From Paraphoma chrysanthemicola (taxonomy: Eukaryota > Ascomycota > Dothideomycetes > Pleosporales > Phaeosphaeriaceae), in contig JAGMWG010000003.1 of assembly GCA_020744225.1 (NCBI GenBank), forward strand, positions 124,001-188,000: 64,000 nucleotides of DNA, in the 5' to 3' direction. Positions 33,701-44,971 of this stretch are shown one piece after another. Made by a program: the position numbers and the translations under genes. Numbering within the stretch: position 1 is the stretch's first letter; every line of letters begins with the position of its first letter. The notes beneath the pieces were generated by a model. That model was not told where the DNA came from and made no database searches. It was given only the letters and a program-made list of their open reading frames with translations.

Positions 33701-36700
33701 AATCTCTCCACACGTCCCCCATCACGATCTCACTCTTCCCCTGACATCATGATGGATTGATACACTGCAACCCCTCAGGCTGGGCTTTCAGGACCAACGC
33801 AGTATCTCGTCATAGACGACCGGTCCACACTTCTCGGCGTTTTTGTTTTTGAATACCTTGAACTTCAACTCCAACAGGAAGTTCACTAGACGATCACGTA
33901 GCCTATACCCAATGGGAAGCAAAGGCGTCACGGAAAATGGCTGTTTTGGTGTAGCATCTCTCGATGCTCGAAATGGCTACATTGGGCTTGCATCTTTCAA
34001 TGCTCAACAGGTGTATTGTGATTTTGGACATAGATCTACACGCTTCGGCGCTATTAATCAAAACTCGTTATAATACACAGACTGCAGCTTGAAGCAAGAG
34101 AGGAGTGATTTGCACATGCTCGAATTCAAGGTGCCCACACGGACCTAATGCCGACGATATCATCACACAGCTCAACTCCCTCAACCATCCAAACTCCTTT
34201 CGCAAACTTCGACATCACATCACATCGCAACTACCAAACAAACCTTTAGCCAAACCCAAGCTTTCCCCATCCCCGCCACCAATAGGCACCATTCCAGCCA
34301 GTCCCGAACCTGAAACACACACCACAAGCCAATGCCCTAGCGCCCATCCACAGTCCAGACCACAACCACATTACGCACTATTGAATTTCCCTCCCGCAAG
34401 CGTCCCACGGTCGCAACAACGCAATCACATCACCACAAAAAAGTTGCCAGCCTTACACACTCGTGACCGAAATACCCTTCTCCGACCGGACTAGCCCACT
34501 GCACATTACGATCCTCGCGGATATTAAACTCTGAATCTATTTTTTGCGACTGACCCCGGTGTTTCACCTGTCGAACCTTAAAATCGGCCTGGTCCTGGTT
34601 CCCAGACAACATATGCACGGCGGGTAACGCCGACAAGGGTCAGCGAACAACGGTATGCATGTGTGTCGGATGTCGTAGCGTCGTATGTTTGTGTGTGTGA
34701 GTTGCTGCATGTGGGTTGGCATTTTGTTGGGTTGGGTCCGGGTGTGGATCTACACTCCAGGGGAGCGAATGTCGAGTCAAGAGTGTTTTATAACGATTTG
34801 TAGATTCCCGATCCTGACGTGCAGAGCGCGGGATTGTACGTGTGTGATTGGGGAGCAGTGAGTGGAGATGTTTGGCACGGCGTTGTCGGACCCAGATGTA
34901 CGAAACGGGGATATGTCTCTTGTCTCCATCTTTTCGTGCTCTTGGGGCCAACCAATGCATGTAATGCAGCAACAGCGGCGAGGAGTCTATGCCGCTGCTA
35001 CATACGTGCGTTGACAAGACAAATTGGCAAAAAAACAAATCCCATCAAAAATTCTCCTAAACGTTTCTACATCCGCATTCCGGCCGTAACGTGAATACTG
35101 GCGCCCCACCGTATTCCGGCTTCACATGCGTGGAGCCAGGGTGTTTTGGCCCTGGCGTGAGCTTGCATTATCAAACAAGACGTCGATACGACAAGACAAG
35201 GTCCACTTGTGCAGATCGCTCTCGCCTGCAGAACAAGCATCTGCCTCAAAAGACGTCAAAGCCGCCCACCCCTGTTCCTGCAAGCGATCCAGGATCCGCG
35301 CAGGGGAAATGAGACGAGGCGGGACGTGCGCGCGTGGCAGGTGGTTAGCGAGATGGGAAATGGCCCGAGGGTTAGTTTGATGCTTAGCGCGGCTGTTTTG
35401 GGTAGTTGGCGGGGGTGTTTGCTTGTTCAGGATGACTGTGGACCGGGGAGGCATGTTGAGGATTACGAGGTTGGGCGTGTGTCGAAGCGTTTCAGAAGCG
35501 GGAGCAAGCGTCGCTGCGATTACTCCTTTTTGACAGTGACAGCGCCGGGGTTGGATCGAGGCTTGATGTGTTTGCCTTGTTTGGAAACATGGTATCCAAA
35601 GTGGACAAGGCGCAAATATCTGTCTGGAAGTGGCAGAGTCGTGGAGAGCAAGGCCCGATTAGAGACGAACTACCTCCGAGCAATCCAAACTATCCTCCAG
35701 ATTCCAGACCATCAGATCTTCACTCTGACGCTCCCCATCAACCCAAACCACAGTATGCGAAATCACGATGCTCGCTCCGGGACATCCCGCAGCCCCCTTC
35801 TCCAACACCATATTTAGAACCATGCACCGCGAGACCGAATGGCGAAATCATGATCATCATCTTCCAACTTCGACGATGCGAACCCGATAAAAAGCAAGTA
35901 TCTCGTGAGTGCTACCGAAAGTGTGCGATACGCGAGATGAAGATCTACCGATGTGGCATTTTTGGTTCGGGTACGTGCCGACGCCGTTCGAGTATCCCGT
36001 ACCAAGAATTGCAGTGCTGAGATCAGCAAAGTCCGGATTGAGTGAGATTTTGAGTGATTGTAGTTGAGGGACCGTGGACGCGAGATTGTGATGAGCAGAT
36101 AGACCGGATCGAGAACTGCTTGGATTTGGCTATGTGCTGTGTTGGTGCGAACCATGATCAAGATGCGCGAGATCTTCCTACGAGAATGCTCAAAGGACGG
36201 CGAATCTTCGTGACAAGTCGGTCAATCAGGAGAGCGACTATTGCCCCTGCTTGTACCCGCCTACTTCGGGACGCTGGAAGATGCGCTCCTGTACGTCTGG
36301 ACAATGCTCGTCATCTTGACTAGCAGCCTCATCTCGTGCCGTCATGTTGCAGTGCCAGGCCAGCATGTCTTGCAAGCTCGAGACGAGGCGCAACATTACT
36401 CTAGCTTGCATCTCGTCAGGCCACTCTGATGATACTTTGCATAGCCTTGCTGCAGAGACAGGGTACCAGACTGCAGTGCGGGAACAGCCGCGCGGGAGCG
36501 GGGCCGAGACGATATCGGAGACTTCAAGAGTGGTTGGCGATAGTCGTTGAGCCATCCGAGCCATCGGTTGTTGAGCCGTCGACAACAAGTACAGTGGTAG
36601 CTCTTATGCGTATGCAGGTGCCGTCATCCAAGTGTACCACGTTTGACGCATGAGCGATGATTGGTGAACCGAAGCAATCGCAGGTCCTGAACGGTGGGCA

Positions 36701-37022
36701 TGGCAGTGATCCGGTTGGTGGAGCCGACGTCCTGTGTAACAGTGGTTGACTTCACCTCATCAAGGCAGCGAGGCTGTACCATGCGCTGACTCCCAATCTT
36801 CCTGAACGAACCTGGCATAAGGCGACCATGTGCATCGGTCGATTCGGTGCATCGAGCGCAAAGCTACTCTGGACAGTGATAGATAGGCTAGGAGCAGCAC
36901 GAACAACAGTAAAGCTAGAGATTGTGGGGGAAAAGGCCAAGCTTTAGACCCGCAAGAGTATAGATATGTACGTACGAGGGTATCATGCCAACGCCCAATT
37001 AATGCAAAAGTAATGCGAAACA
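33701..37022. other. Intergenic, 3.3 kb, no supported gene
   Basis: Holds the 3' flank of the homeobox gene and the 3' flank of the palmitoyltransferase gene. Frames at 34105-34494 and 35209-36020 are low-complexity or lack any recognisable domain. An imperfect pair of GCATCT(C/T)TC(G/A)ATGCTC(G/A)A copies lies at about 33954-34010. Nothing else is recognised. Confidence 0.5.
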
Positions 37023-38256
37023 TCATCTCCTTCCTTCCAACAATGCAAGTCGCGCTCCCGGATTGTCGCGTTGGTACTTCTTCGCCATGTCGTACACCAC
37101 TTCACCCCATCGAAATTCTCCACTTCGACTCCTTTTTTTGGATGGGCTATGTCGAACCGGCAGAAGCCATTGCAGAAGTGACGTGCCCATTGTGTCTGTC
37201 CATCCTTCCATCATGGTCGTCGACCAAGGGTGCTGGAAGGGCTTCGTCTGCATCACTACAAACGAACGCCCACCGCTTCGCTGAGTGATACGAAGTACTG
37301 GCCAGTCATCGTCGGCCTCTGGATCTTTGGCGTCGCTCTCGGACGAGGTTGGTGGTGTTTGTGGTAGTTTCGGCTCGTGCGGCATCCTTGTTATCAAGAA
37401 TGCAATGTTGGATACGCCGCCTCTCTGAATTGCCTCCACTGACGTGTAGTTGATGCATAGGTTGTAACCCGTCATGCACGACATTGTGAATGCAAAAATG
37501 CAAAACAAAACGCCTAGAACAAGTGCCCCTATCCAAGGACCGGGACGGGAACCGGTCTGTAGGGCATTAGCTGACCGATGGTCATAGTTTTGACAGGTTG
37601 TAGAACCATCTGCTTACCTTTGATATGCGATCAGCCAAGAATATGGCGACCACAATCCACACAAACGTGGTATACAACGCGGTGTAGCCCACGAATTGCA
37701 TAAAGAACTTGTGCGTAGTTTCACCGATGATGCCACCTGCCCAGGGGCAGAAGTGATCCATCTTTCGTACACACCTTCCTAGCTCTTTGCAATGATGTGT
37801 CCTGTCCGGTTTGAAGATCCTACACTTGTCGCAAAAGAGCGGGAGGCCTTCATAGTCGCAAGTATACGCATCGTATTGCTCCATGGGCCGCGGATCCGCA
37901 TCCTTCTTTTCACGCGTCGACTCCGCCGGCGACAGAAGATCTGGCTTTGCCCAGATCACCTGGAGAAGCCGCAGGAAGGGGACCATCAGGCAGAAGAGTA
38001 GGATCGCGTATACGACAATGATGGCGATGCCGGCCGATTGCCGAGGCTGTACACCGAAGCTTTGGCGCAGGTCGGTGGATGGGTCTATGAGGTACTGTAT
38101 GCATATCAAATAGCAAACCACCCACGTTACAAATCCCAAAGCACCAATCTCCAGGACGGGCATCACAACAGCTGTCGCCAGCCCAAGCCGCTGCTCCAGG
38201 GGCGTAGTGTTGTCGCGCGCTTCGGGCTCCTGCGAGCCTACGACGAAGGGCGCCAT
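37023..38256 (-). CDS. pfa5: DHHC-type palmitoyltransferase, Pfa5-like
   Basis: A membrane S-acyltransferase that attaches palmitate to cysteines of target proteins. Two exons, 38256-37618 and 37556-37023, split by a 61-nt intron, give 390 aa. Four membrane segments lie at about residues 25-56, 75-103, 184-210 and 222-247. The Cys-rich domain reads CDKC, then THHC, then RCVRKMDHFCPW; the catalytic tetrad is DHFC (167-170) rather than DHHC, with Cys170 as the acyl acceptor. A TSVE sequence after the last membrane segment fits the TTxE-type motif. The longer frame to 38331 begins with GTG, so the ATG at 38256 (CCGCC ATG G) is chosen. The DHFC variant recalls the Pfa5 group, but this subgroup is from memory. 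Confidence 0.88.
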
Positions 38257-40667
38257 GGCGGATGAGAATGGCGCGGGGAGCGCCTCGACGTGCGGACGGA
38301 AGACGTGCTGGCGAGAGACGTGAGGCTGCACGTTCGCATGGCTGGAGAGGAGAGGAATGTCTTGGCAGACTTGGCACCTCGGCTATAATTGGATTCGCAA
38401 CGTCATCGCCGTTGCTGCCACTCGCAACACAGTGATCGACGACAACCTCAACATCCATCGTGCAATACCGCTTCTGGGCATGGGGCCTGCTTCATCATCT
38501 CGAAACTCAATTTGAACTGCTGAATGTAATTCACGCTCAATTCTCCCTGCAACCACTGCAAGCCAAGCATCGGATCCATCGGATCCACCATGACTAATGC
38601 ACATGCATCCCCGCAACCCACCACATGAGCTTCTCAGCCTTGTTGATGTTGCTTGCTTGTTTTCTCTCTTGATGAAGTAAAACGACCAATGCCGCTCAAG
38701 ACTTGCCATAGTAACTTTCATATCGTCCGTCTGACGACCACGTCTTGCTCGTGACAACCGCATTTGACCTGCTACCATAGAGCTAAACCTGATGGTGTTG
38801 ACCGGTAGTCCCTCAGCCTGATGGCAGAGCCGCATGTGGAGGCTATGACAACCACACACACGCCGGAATTGGACGTTTCGCCTCATTTCCGCCCCCTCAA
38901 TTTCAAACATCGCGCTCCGGAGAGAATCACCACTGGCTCGAACGAAACCATCTGGACACGTAAGAACGCCATTCCATGGAAGTAATCCTTCCGTATATTT
39001 AGGACCGCCCAAAAGGTATGGGTGCGGCTCCCACCACCGGAGTGCTATAAAAGGCCGTGGCCGGCGGGCAGTGTTGTGCTAGAGCCTGGTCTTCACCGCA
39101 TTGTTTAGACCGGCGGCTTAAGAGCTTGGAGACAGCCTCACGAATCTCGTGGAATCACCGTGCGCCTACTGCTAAAGATTGTCTGCGCCTCAGTGGCTGG
39201 AGGGTACGTTTCTCTCTTGTGGAAGAGAATGTCTGATTGCAAGCAGGTTCCAAGGTTGTCAACACAACTCGTCAGCGCCGCTTCCAGGACAGCGTGTGCC
39301 ACTAGGCCTGGCACATCATGGTGAGATGGACAATCTGGACGAGGCCGAGAATCCAGTCATTCTAGCAAACCTTATGTCACTGCCACAACGGCAGCACACC
39401 GGTAGCAATATTCCGGATGCACTCCAGCCCAGTCAAGATATGGACCTCATACATCGCACTAACTCTCCCTATCTCACTCGTCCAATGGATATAACTTGAC
39501 CGCCTTCTGCCTGGCTTCCTTGTCTCACTGTTGCACGGAACCATGGCCAGGAGCGGGCCTGGGGCAGCACCCCTGGACTTGATCCCGGTTGCTCGCTGGC
39601 TACTGGACGGGGACCTGGGCGTCATTTGCGTAGCCAGGCTCAACACACCTTGTCAAGCCGTCAGATGAACCCGGCTACCTTGACCGCCGGGTCTTTAAAG
39701 AAGTGCTAGTCGGAACAGATCATGTCGGCAGTGCTGCAGCTGAGGAGATCGTACCTGCATGCGGCTCCGTCGCCTATTCGATTGTCAGGCCATCACTGAT
39801 CGCTACAGGCAACAAAGCCCGGTCTGCAGAACTGCGAAATGAAAGGTCCATGTGCCAGACGGATCTTGATAACGTGGTCATGCTGCGCATAGCTATAACC
39901 CTCTAGAAAAGCATACGTCGCGAGTTGCACTTGTCGCCAATACTGCGCCTTGTCTGGACCTAACCTTAATAGCCTGGGGCAATCGATGTCAACGATCATA
40001 GGATCACTCGGCAGCCAAAGATTGCAAGCTCCTGATGTTATGGAAGTCCTTCATATGGCTTCGCCATGCTCGTGGCTTAGCTTACCTGTACAACTAATAC
40101 GTACGCTTTGCTGTCAGTCCTATTGGACGCATGTGCCGCAGCGACAAATCACTTTTGCTGACCGGTACTACCACACCAAATGATGAATGTCAATTTCTTC
40201 GCATGGTCACAACAAGGGTTGGTCACCAACGACGCCGTAGTGTTGGATTCACTGGCACCGTCGATATTCTCGCTTGTGCCGACTTCCACACGGGAACTGC
40301 CCTATACGCTACTATCCTGCGCGGTGGCTTGGATCCTGACAAGTGCTGCGTCCTTCGCACCACTATCGGCAGCCTCACTGGCTGAGCTGACGGAGTTCAT
40401 CCGGTCATGGTTGCCAAAAGCTGCTGCCTCAATGGTCTGAGCCATGGACGCTGTCTCGGAGGTCCTTCTGGCGATCTCCTAGCTTTTCTTCTCAGGCACA
40501 AAGAAAGGGGGAAGATGCAAAGATGCTGAGGAGCTACCAGGTGAGTTGTCGCTGTATAAGACTCCAAGCGCGCCGCCAGCAAAAATGCATCACATTGCAA
40601 CACCAGACTCATAAATCACTTGCCAGATTCTCCATTATTTCATCAGACAAATTCAGCACGCAGAGCC
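38257..40667. other. Intergenic, 2.4 kb, no supported gene
   Basis: Contains the upstream region of the palmitoyltransferase gene, a TATA-like box at 39045 without a supported downstream gene, and a 9-bp CATCGGATC direct repeat at about 38569-38586. Frames at 39179-39499 and 40180-40440 have no recognised domain. A TGTATAAGAC at about 40552 may serve the gene at 40668. Confidence 0.45.
39045..39054 (+). promoter_or_regulatory. Orphan TATA-like box
   Basis: CTATAAAAGG, a strong match to the TATA consensus. No convincing coding exon follows within 1 kb on the plus strand, so its significance is uncertain. Confidence 0.3.
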
Positions 40668-41069
40668 ATGGTCGCCTCCTCCAAGCCTATTCACGAAGAG
40701 TTTCCGGTCCGCTTCATGGCCGAAGCCGCGATGGTGCTCCAGAACAAAAGAGCGGCACGCAACGACACCACTTTTGGACATCACTCTTATAGTGATCAAG
40801 CGATGATCTCAGCAGGGCTACTTCATCGGAGCTCTTCGCAGCATTCGAATATTTCACCCTGCGACGATATACAAGCTCATTCCAGCCAAACCTTCTACGA
40901 GCCCTGGATCGACCCTGGGCACGGGGAAGGCCCAATGGATGGCAAGCGCGACCCGGTCATCGTATGGTATTGCCATGGTTGTGGGGATGGCCCCTTAGGA
41001 GATTGGCGCGATCAATGCACGTCGTGCAATCACATGAAGTGCGGCGACTGTACCATAGAGGAGACTTGA
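40668..41069 (+). CDS. Small Cys-rich zinc-ribbon-like protein 1
   Basis: A 133-aa protein from a single exon. Residues 1-97 are polar and probably disordered. The C-terminal module has Trp100, Cys102, Cys105, Cys117, Cys120, His122, Cys125 and Cys128, in a pattern WYCxxCGDGPx(11)CTSCxHxxCGxCTIEE. Pairs of CxxC knuckles at this spacing suggest two zinc sites, as in zinc-ribbon or RanBP2-like folds. The same module opens the protein at 42658 almost residue for residue. The longer upstream frame starts at a TTG, so the ATG at 40668 (GCC ATG G) is used. There is no signal peptide, so it is likely cytosolic or nuclear. I do not recognise a named family, and the function is unknown. Confidence 0.72.
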   Translation: MVASSKPIHEEFPVRFMAEAAMVLQNKRAARNDTTFGHHSYSDQAMISAGLLHRSSSQHSNISPCDDIQAHSSQTFYEPWIDPGHGEGPMDGKRDPVIVWYCHGCGDGPLGDWRDQCTSCNHMKCGDCTIEET

Positions 41070-42657
41070 GATCTGTCCAGCCTTGATCAGCATTACCACC
41101 TGCTGCTCGGTCTTCTTGGTCGTCCTCACTCATACGACATATTCACGCATAATCATTCTATCGATACCGGCAATGCTCGATGCCGCACAAACCCGCCTGT
41201 CAATGACCGAATATTCACGGGATTTCCTTCACGTTCTCTGGTTTCGGCGTTCGCAACAAGACTTTTCCATTCATTTCGAGTCGTGCGCTTCATCGCGCCC
41301 GTACTTCTGAGATATTGCACGCTTGTGCGCGTGGTGGGCTCTTTCACAGCGTCTTGACGAGCAGCGTTGATCGTTCTTGTCTATATCTGCGATATACCCC
41401 CTCGCTCCCTACCTAGAGTAGGGCCTTTGTGTAATTTTAATTTCTTTGTTCTCGTAGCTGGACTCGATTATTACACTGTTTCTTGAAACGAATTTGTCCA
41501 TTTGAAAAACTCCGTCTATCTCGTCTAGCATTCTTCCCAGCCCATTGCCTTGAGTGACGCACTCACCACTAGTACCTGGACTGTTCGAGAATTTCTTCAC
41601 TTATCAAAGTCAGTTACATCACGGTTCCTGCTGATATTTGCTGCAGCAAGGTCAGGGTCATGGTTTGTTGCAGTGGGTGCGCGTGGCTGTATGCAGGTAC
41701 ATGTACAGCATACGCATTCTACTGGTGAATTCTTCGACTGTATCAGAAGAAGATGGTGTGGTGTTCTGCTCTGAAACGCTTCCAGCAGGGTTCGCAAATT
41801 TCTTGTCCACTTCTTCGTCTGCCTTGCCCTGCGAGTCGCCACCCGGCAGCCCTCGAAGGGCGAATTGAGGTCCTCCAAACCCGCCACAAGCTCTGAGAAG
41901 TGCCAGGTAAGGAAGGTGAGTGCAGGACTGCTTCGATTCTGCCCTGCGCCCTCCAGGCAAACAAGGCAATGCGCTAAGCCCGATCGAGGATCACATGACA
42001 TACCGGGCCATCATATGCCTCATAACAGCACGACGAATCAGACACGTAGCAAAGACACTGCCACATCCGCTACTCAGAGAGACCGCCTGGCTCTCAAAAC
42101 CCTCTCACCTCCATCATTCCGGTCTTTCTAGCTCCTCTCGCCGTCCAACGAAAACCCCATGCGCGTCCCTCCGTTCTCCACTGTCCGGAGTGCCCGAGCG
42201 TTGCACGAAGCAACACAGTCATACTTCTGCTTCATTTTCCTTGTCAGAGGCATACACAAGGACCTCCGGCATGGCTATGTTGCTGCTAGACAGCAGGCGG
42301 AAATGAGAAAGAACGAAGCTGTGTCGTCAGCAACTGTGCTAGGCACAACAACGGCGGACTCAGGGCAAGGGGCGCAGTGCCTTAGAAGAGTACTAGTGTG
42401 GCGTAATAGGAGGCATGAAGCAGGGCTTTGAGTGAAAGGGACGTCACGCGTGCTGAACTCCATCGAAGGTGTGAGATATAAGGTAGAGAGCACCTGCAGC
42501 CACCTTCGAGACCAGCATTCCCACTGCACTTCACTAAGACATAGCTCACATTGACACCCAGTCTCTTGATCACTTCCCATCATTTACAACAATTTGGACC
42601 GCTTCGAATAGCATACTCGTCATCCCAGATCTTCCCACACCCTTTCCGATACTCAGC
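41070..42657. other. Intergenic, 1.6 kb, between Cys-rich genes 1 and 2
   Basis: No gene is supported and I did not find a further copy of either Cys-rich module. The right part is the promoter of the gene at 42658. Confidence 0.5.
42475..42483 (+). promoter_or_regulatory. TATA-like box of Cys-rich gene 2
   Basis: GATATAAGG, about 180 bp upstream of the ATG at 42658. Confidence 0.35.
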
Positions 42658-43216
42658 ATGTCTTCCTGGTACTGCTGTAAGTTTTCTTCCTATACATTAT
42701 CCTCAGGAGCTGCCTCATACTGATCATAATTGCATAGGCAAATGTGGTGATGGTCCCCATAGCTTGCAGCTGGTAGGGTCGTGTACTAGTTGTGGCCATG
42801 TCGGCTGCGGTGCATGTACCGTCGAGGACGCCCACTACTCGCGCCCAATCGGATCTCTCCACTTAGCATCGGCTTCAAACTTCTCGATAGGCTCTCCGAC
42901 CACCGCATCAATTCCCATCCCTACTATCCCCACCACCGCCGCCGACTCCATCAGCTACTACGACGAGACCGAACCCTCGCTCCGCTTCCACGCCTCTCAT
43001 AGCCACGGACACTCTCGCGAATCACAACAACTTTATACACGCTCTCGAGGTGCAGGCCAACCTCTTCAACAACAAGAGGGCGCCCCGGTACAGTACCGCT
43101 GGACTTGCTGTAATTGCCACTATAACAATAGCTACGAGTACGATGCTGGGTGTTCAAACTGCAATAATCACTGGCGGGAGGCATGTGGGGGTTGTAGCGT
43201 GTTTGCGACACGATAG
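42658..43216 (+). CDS. Small Cys-rich protein 2, two zinc-binding modules
   Basis: Two exons, a 19-nt first exon 42658-42676 and 42738-43216, with a 61-nt intron, give 165 aa. Module 1 starts at once: Trp4, Cys6, Cys7, Cys9, Cys22, Cys25, His27, Cys30 and Cys33, with CGDGP and CTSCGH motifs shared with the protein at 40668. A Ser/Thr/Pro-rich linker of about 85 residues follows. Module 2 is at the C-terminus: YRWTCCNC (Cys130, 131, 133), NNSY, Cys145, Cys148, His151, Cys156 and Cys159. It matches the protein at 44755 in YRWxCCxC and NSY. The intron splits the second Cys codon of module 1. It looks like a fusion of the two flanking gene types. No signal peptide is seen. The function is unknown. 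Confidence 0.75.
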
Positions 43217-44754
43217 GGGCCTTGATGGGCTGGTGTTCAAGCTATTCTATGGTGAGCCCTGCTCCATCTGCTCTTTCAGGATATGATGTACTAATCAAGC
43301 TAGTTTGCCAGATTGTTTTGGCGTTGCGGAAGGTCTGATATTTACTTGTCGTCTTAGGTTTTAGATTTCTTTGTGAGTAACACTCATTTCCTCGTAGGCG
43401 ATGCATTCACTCTCAATTCGGCTGCACACATTTACCACCTTGTGGGCTTTGGTAATCTTGACGTAGTACTCCATTGGCTGGTGCAAGGCCATTGTTTGTG
43501 CGCGCTTGATACCCAGACTGCCTGCCTTGAGTAGGCTTCCTTCTATCACATCCCCTTCCCTTGCTGTTTGTATTATAGTTCGGTAGACAAAATTTATTCT
43601 TCCTTATAAAGCTATCCTTATAACCTCGACTTTTTGTGCGCGCACAGCCCAATTTTGCGCCTCGTGCAGTCATGGTGAATTCGTCGCGCGAAAAGTTGGC
43701 AGTCATCGTCATTTTCATGCATGGCTGTTTACTCCAGCATGTAGACGCGATCATATGCAGGAACATAAGACATGTAGAATTATATCCAATCAACCTAAGC
43801 ATCAATGCCAGGGTTGCGCTTCGGTACCGCATGTCATCATAGTATTGCGTGGTACGCCCACCAGCCTGCTACACACCATCAGAGGTCGCCATGAAATTCC
43901 GCTGAAGGCTGCCTAGAGAGCGAGTTGAAGTCCTCCAATTTGGCCCCACTTTGAAACCGAGGCAAAGGAAGGCAAAAGAAGGCAAAATAGTATCAGCCTT
44001 GCCCTGCAGGAAGCAAAGTAGCCCACGCTAGGCCCGATTTAGCACAAGCGCACATCTAGGAACTACGGCCGGCCTCAGGTGCATTGTTGTGCCTCAGACC
44101 ACAATACCATGGCGGATCACAACTGCGCCACAGGTCGGTGACCTACACATGAACTTAATGGCTGTTGCTCCGGTTGATTTTAGTCTCTCTCCTGCTGCCC
44201 AACCATTACCCCTTGAGAGTCCTTCTAGCTCCACTCATGTAACGTAAACCGGACGTATACGAGACTTAGAGTCATATCATGGCTTCGCAAGGAGAATGAA
44301 GGGCATAATCTATGGTCAAGTGGTCCTTTGGCGCGCTGCGGTACGGCAAATCTAGCGTAATGAAGCAGGTATAGTAAGAAAGTGTGCTCAGTGGGGCACA
44401 ATGACGAAGGGCTAAGAGGGCGAATGTGGCTGAGAGCTATTAATGAGGCATACATGGGAGAAGGACTCAGCACGTGAGGAAGTCCGTCACTTTGGAGGTC
44501 CACCAAGAGTATGTATAGAAGCCGGGCTCTCCGCACTGCAAAGATGCATCACAACACCTCAGCTTCCCGCGGATTCGATCATACTCGCGACCAAGGTCAC
44601 GACAGCGACTCGAGCCCTTCGAAGTTTCATCATACTCGATAGCGGACGCTTCATTACCCATAATCTTTTCAACAAAGCACCAGCTGACTCAAAATCGCCG
44701 TCACAATACTTGGTATACTTAAACACTTCCCACTGTCACCACAACGAGGATCCG
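43217..44754. other. Intergenic, 1.5 kb, between Cys-rich genes 2 and 3
   Basis: No supported gene. Contains a three-unit 10-bp tandem repeat at 43961-43988. Frames at 43413-43832 and 44443-44829 lack domain content; the latter overlaps the real exon at 44755 in another frame. Confidence 0.5.
43961..43988. repeat. 10-bp tandem repeat, three units
   Basis: GGCAAAGGAA, GGCAAAAGAA and GGCAAAAT in direct succession, in the spacer between Cys-rich genes 2 and 3. Confidence 0.8.
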
Positions 44755-44971
44755 ATGGATAACTCGCAGGATTATCGCTGGCGGTGTAAGTCTACTTCAA
44801 TCTCTAATCATCATAAGCCTTTTCATTAATACAACATCAGGCTGCCAGTGCCGCTATGACAACAGCTACAAATTGAACCCTGCGTGCACCTACTACAACC
44901 AGCACGGCCACCTCTGTGGCCATCAAGTCAAAGGATGCGCGTATTGCCGTGTCTACGCGGTGAAGCGTTAG
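44755..44971 (+). CDS. Mini Cys-rich protein 3 (53 aa)
   Basis: Two exons, 44755-44785 and 44841-44971, with a 55-nt intron (GTAAGT donor, ATCAG acceptor), give a 53-aa protein. It is almost entirely module 2 of the 42658 protein: YRWRCCQC with Cys11, Cys12 and Cys14, then DNSY, Cys26, His32, His34, Cys36, His38, Cys43 and Cys46. The CxxC knuckle at the second position is altered to CTYY, with a nearby His/Cys cluster that might replace the lost ligand. The intron is in phase 1 inside the first Cys codon after Trp, one codon away from the intron position in the 42658 gene. Too short for routine gene calling, but the module match and the splice sites support it. Confidence 0.65.

Noticed and set aside
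33950..34012. Imperfect direct repeat in the 3' flank of the homeobox gene
   Set aside because: Short, two diverged units only; no wider structure.
34105..34494. 129-codon Pro/Ser/His-rich frame
   Set aside because: Low-complexity CA-rich sequence in the 3' region of the homeobox gene, with a non-ATG-like setting.
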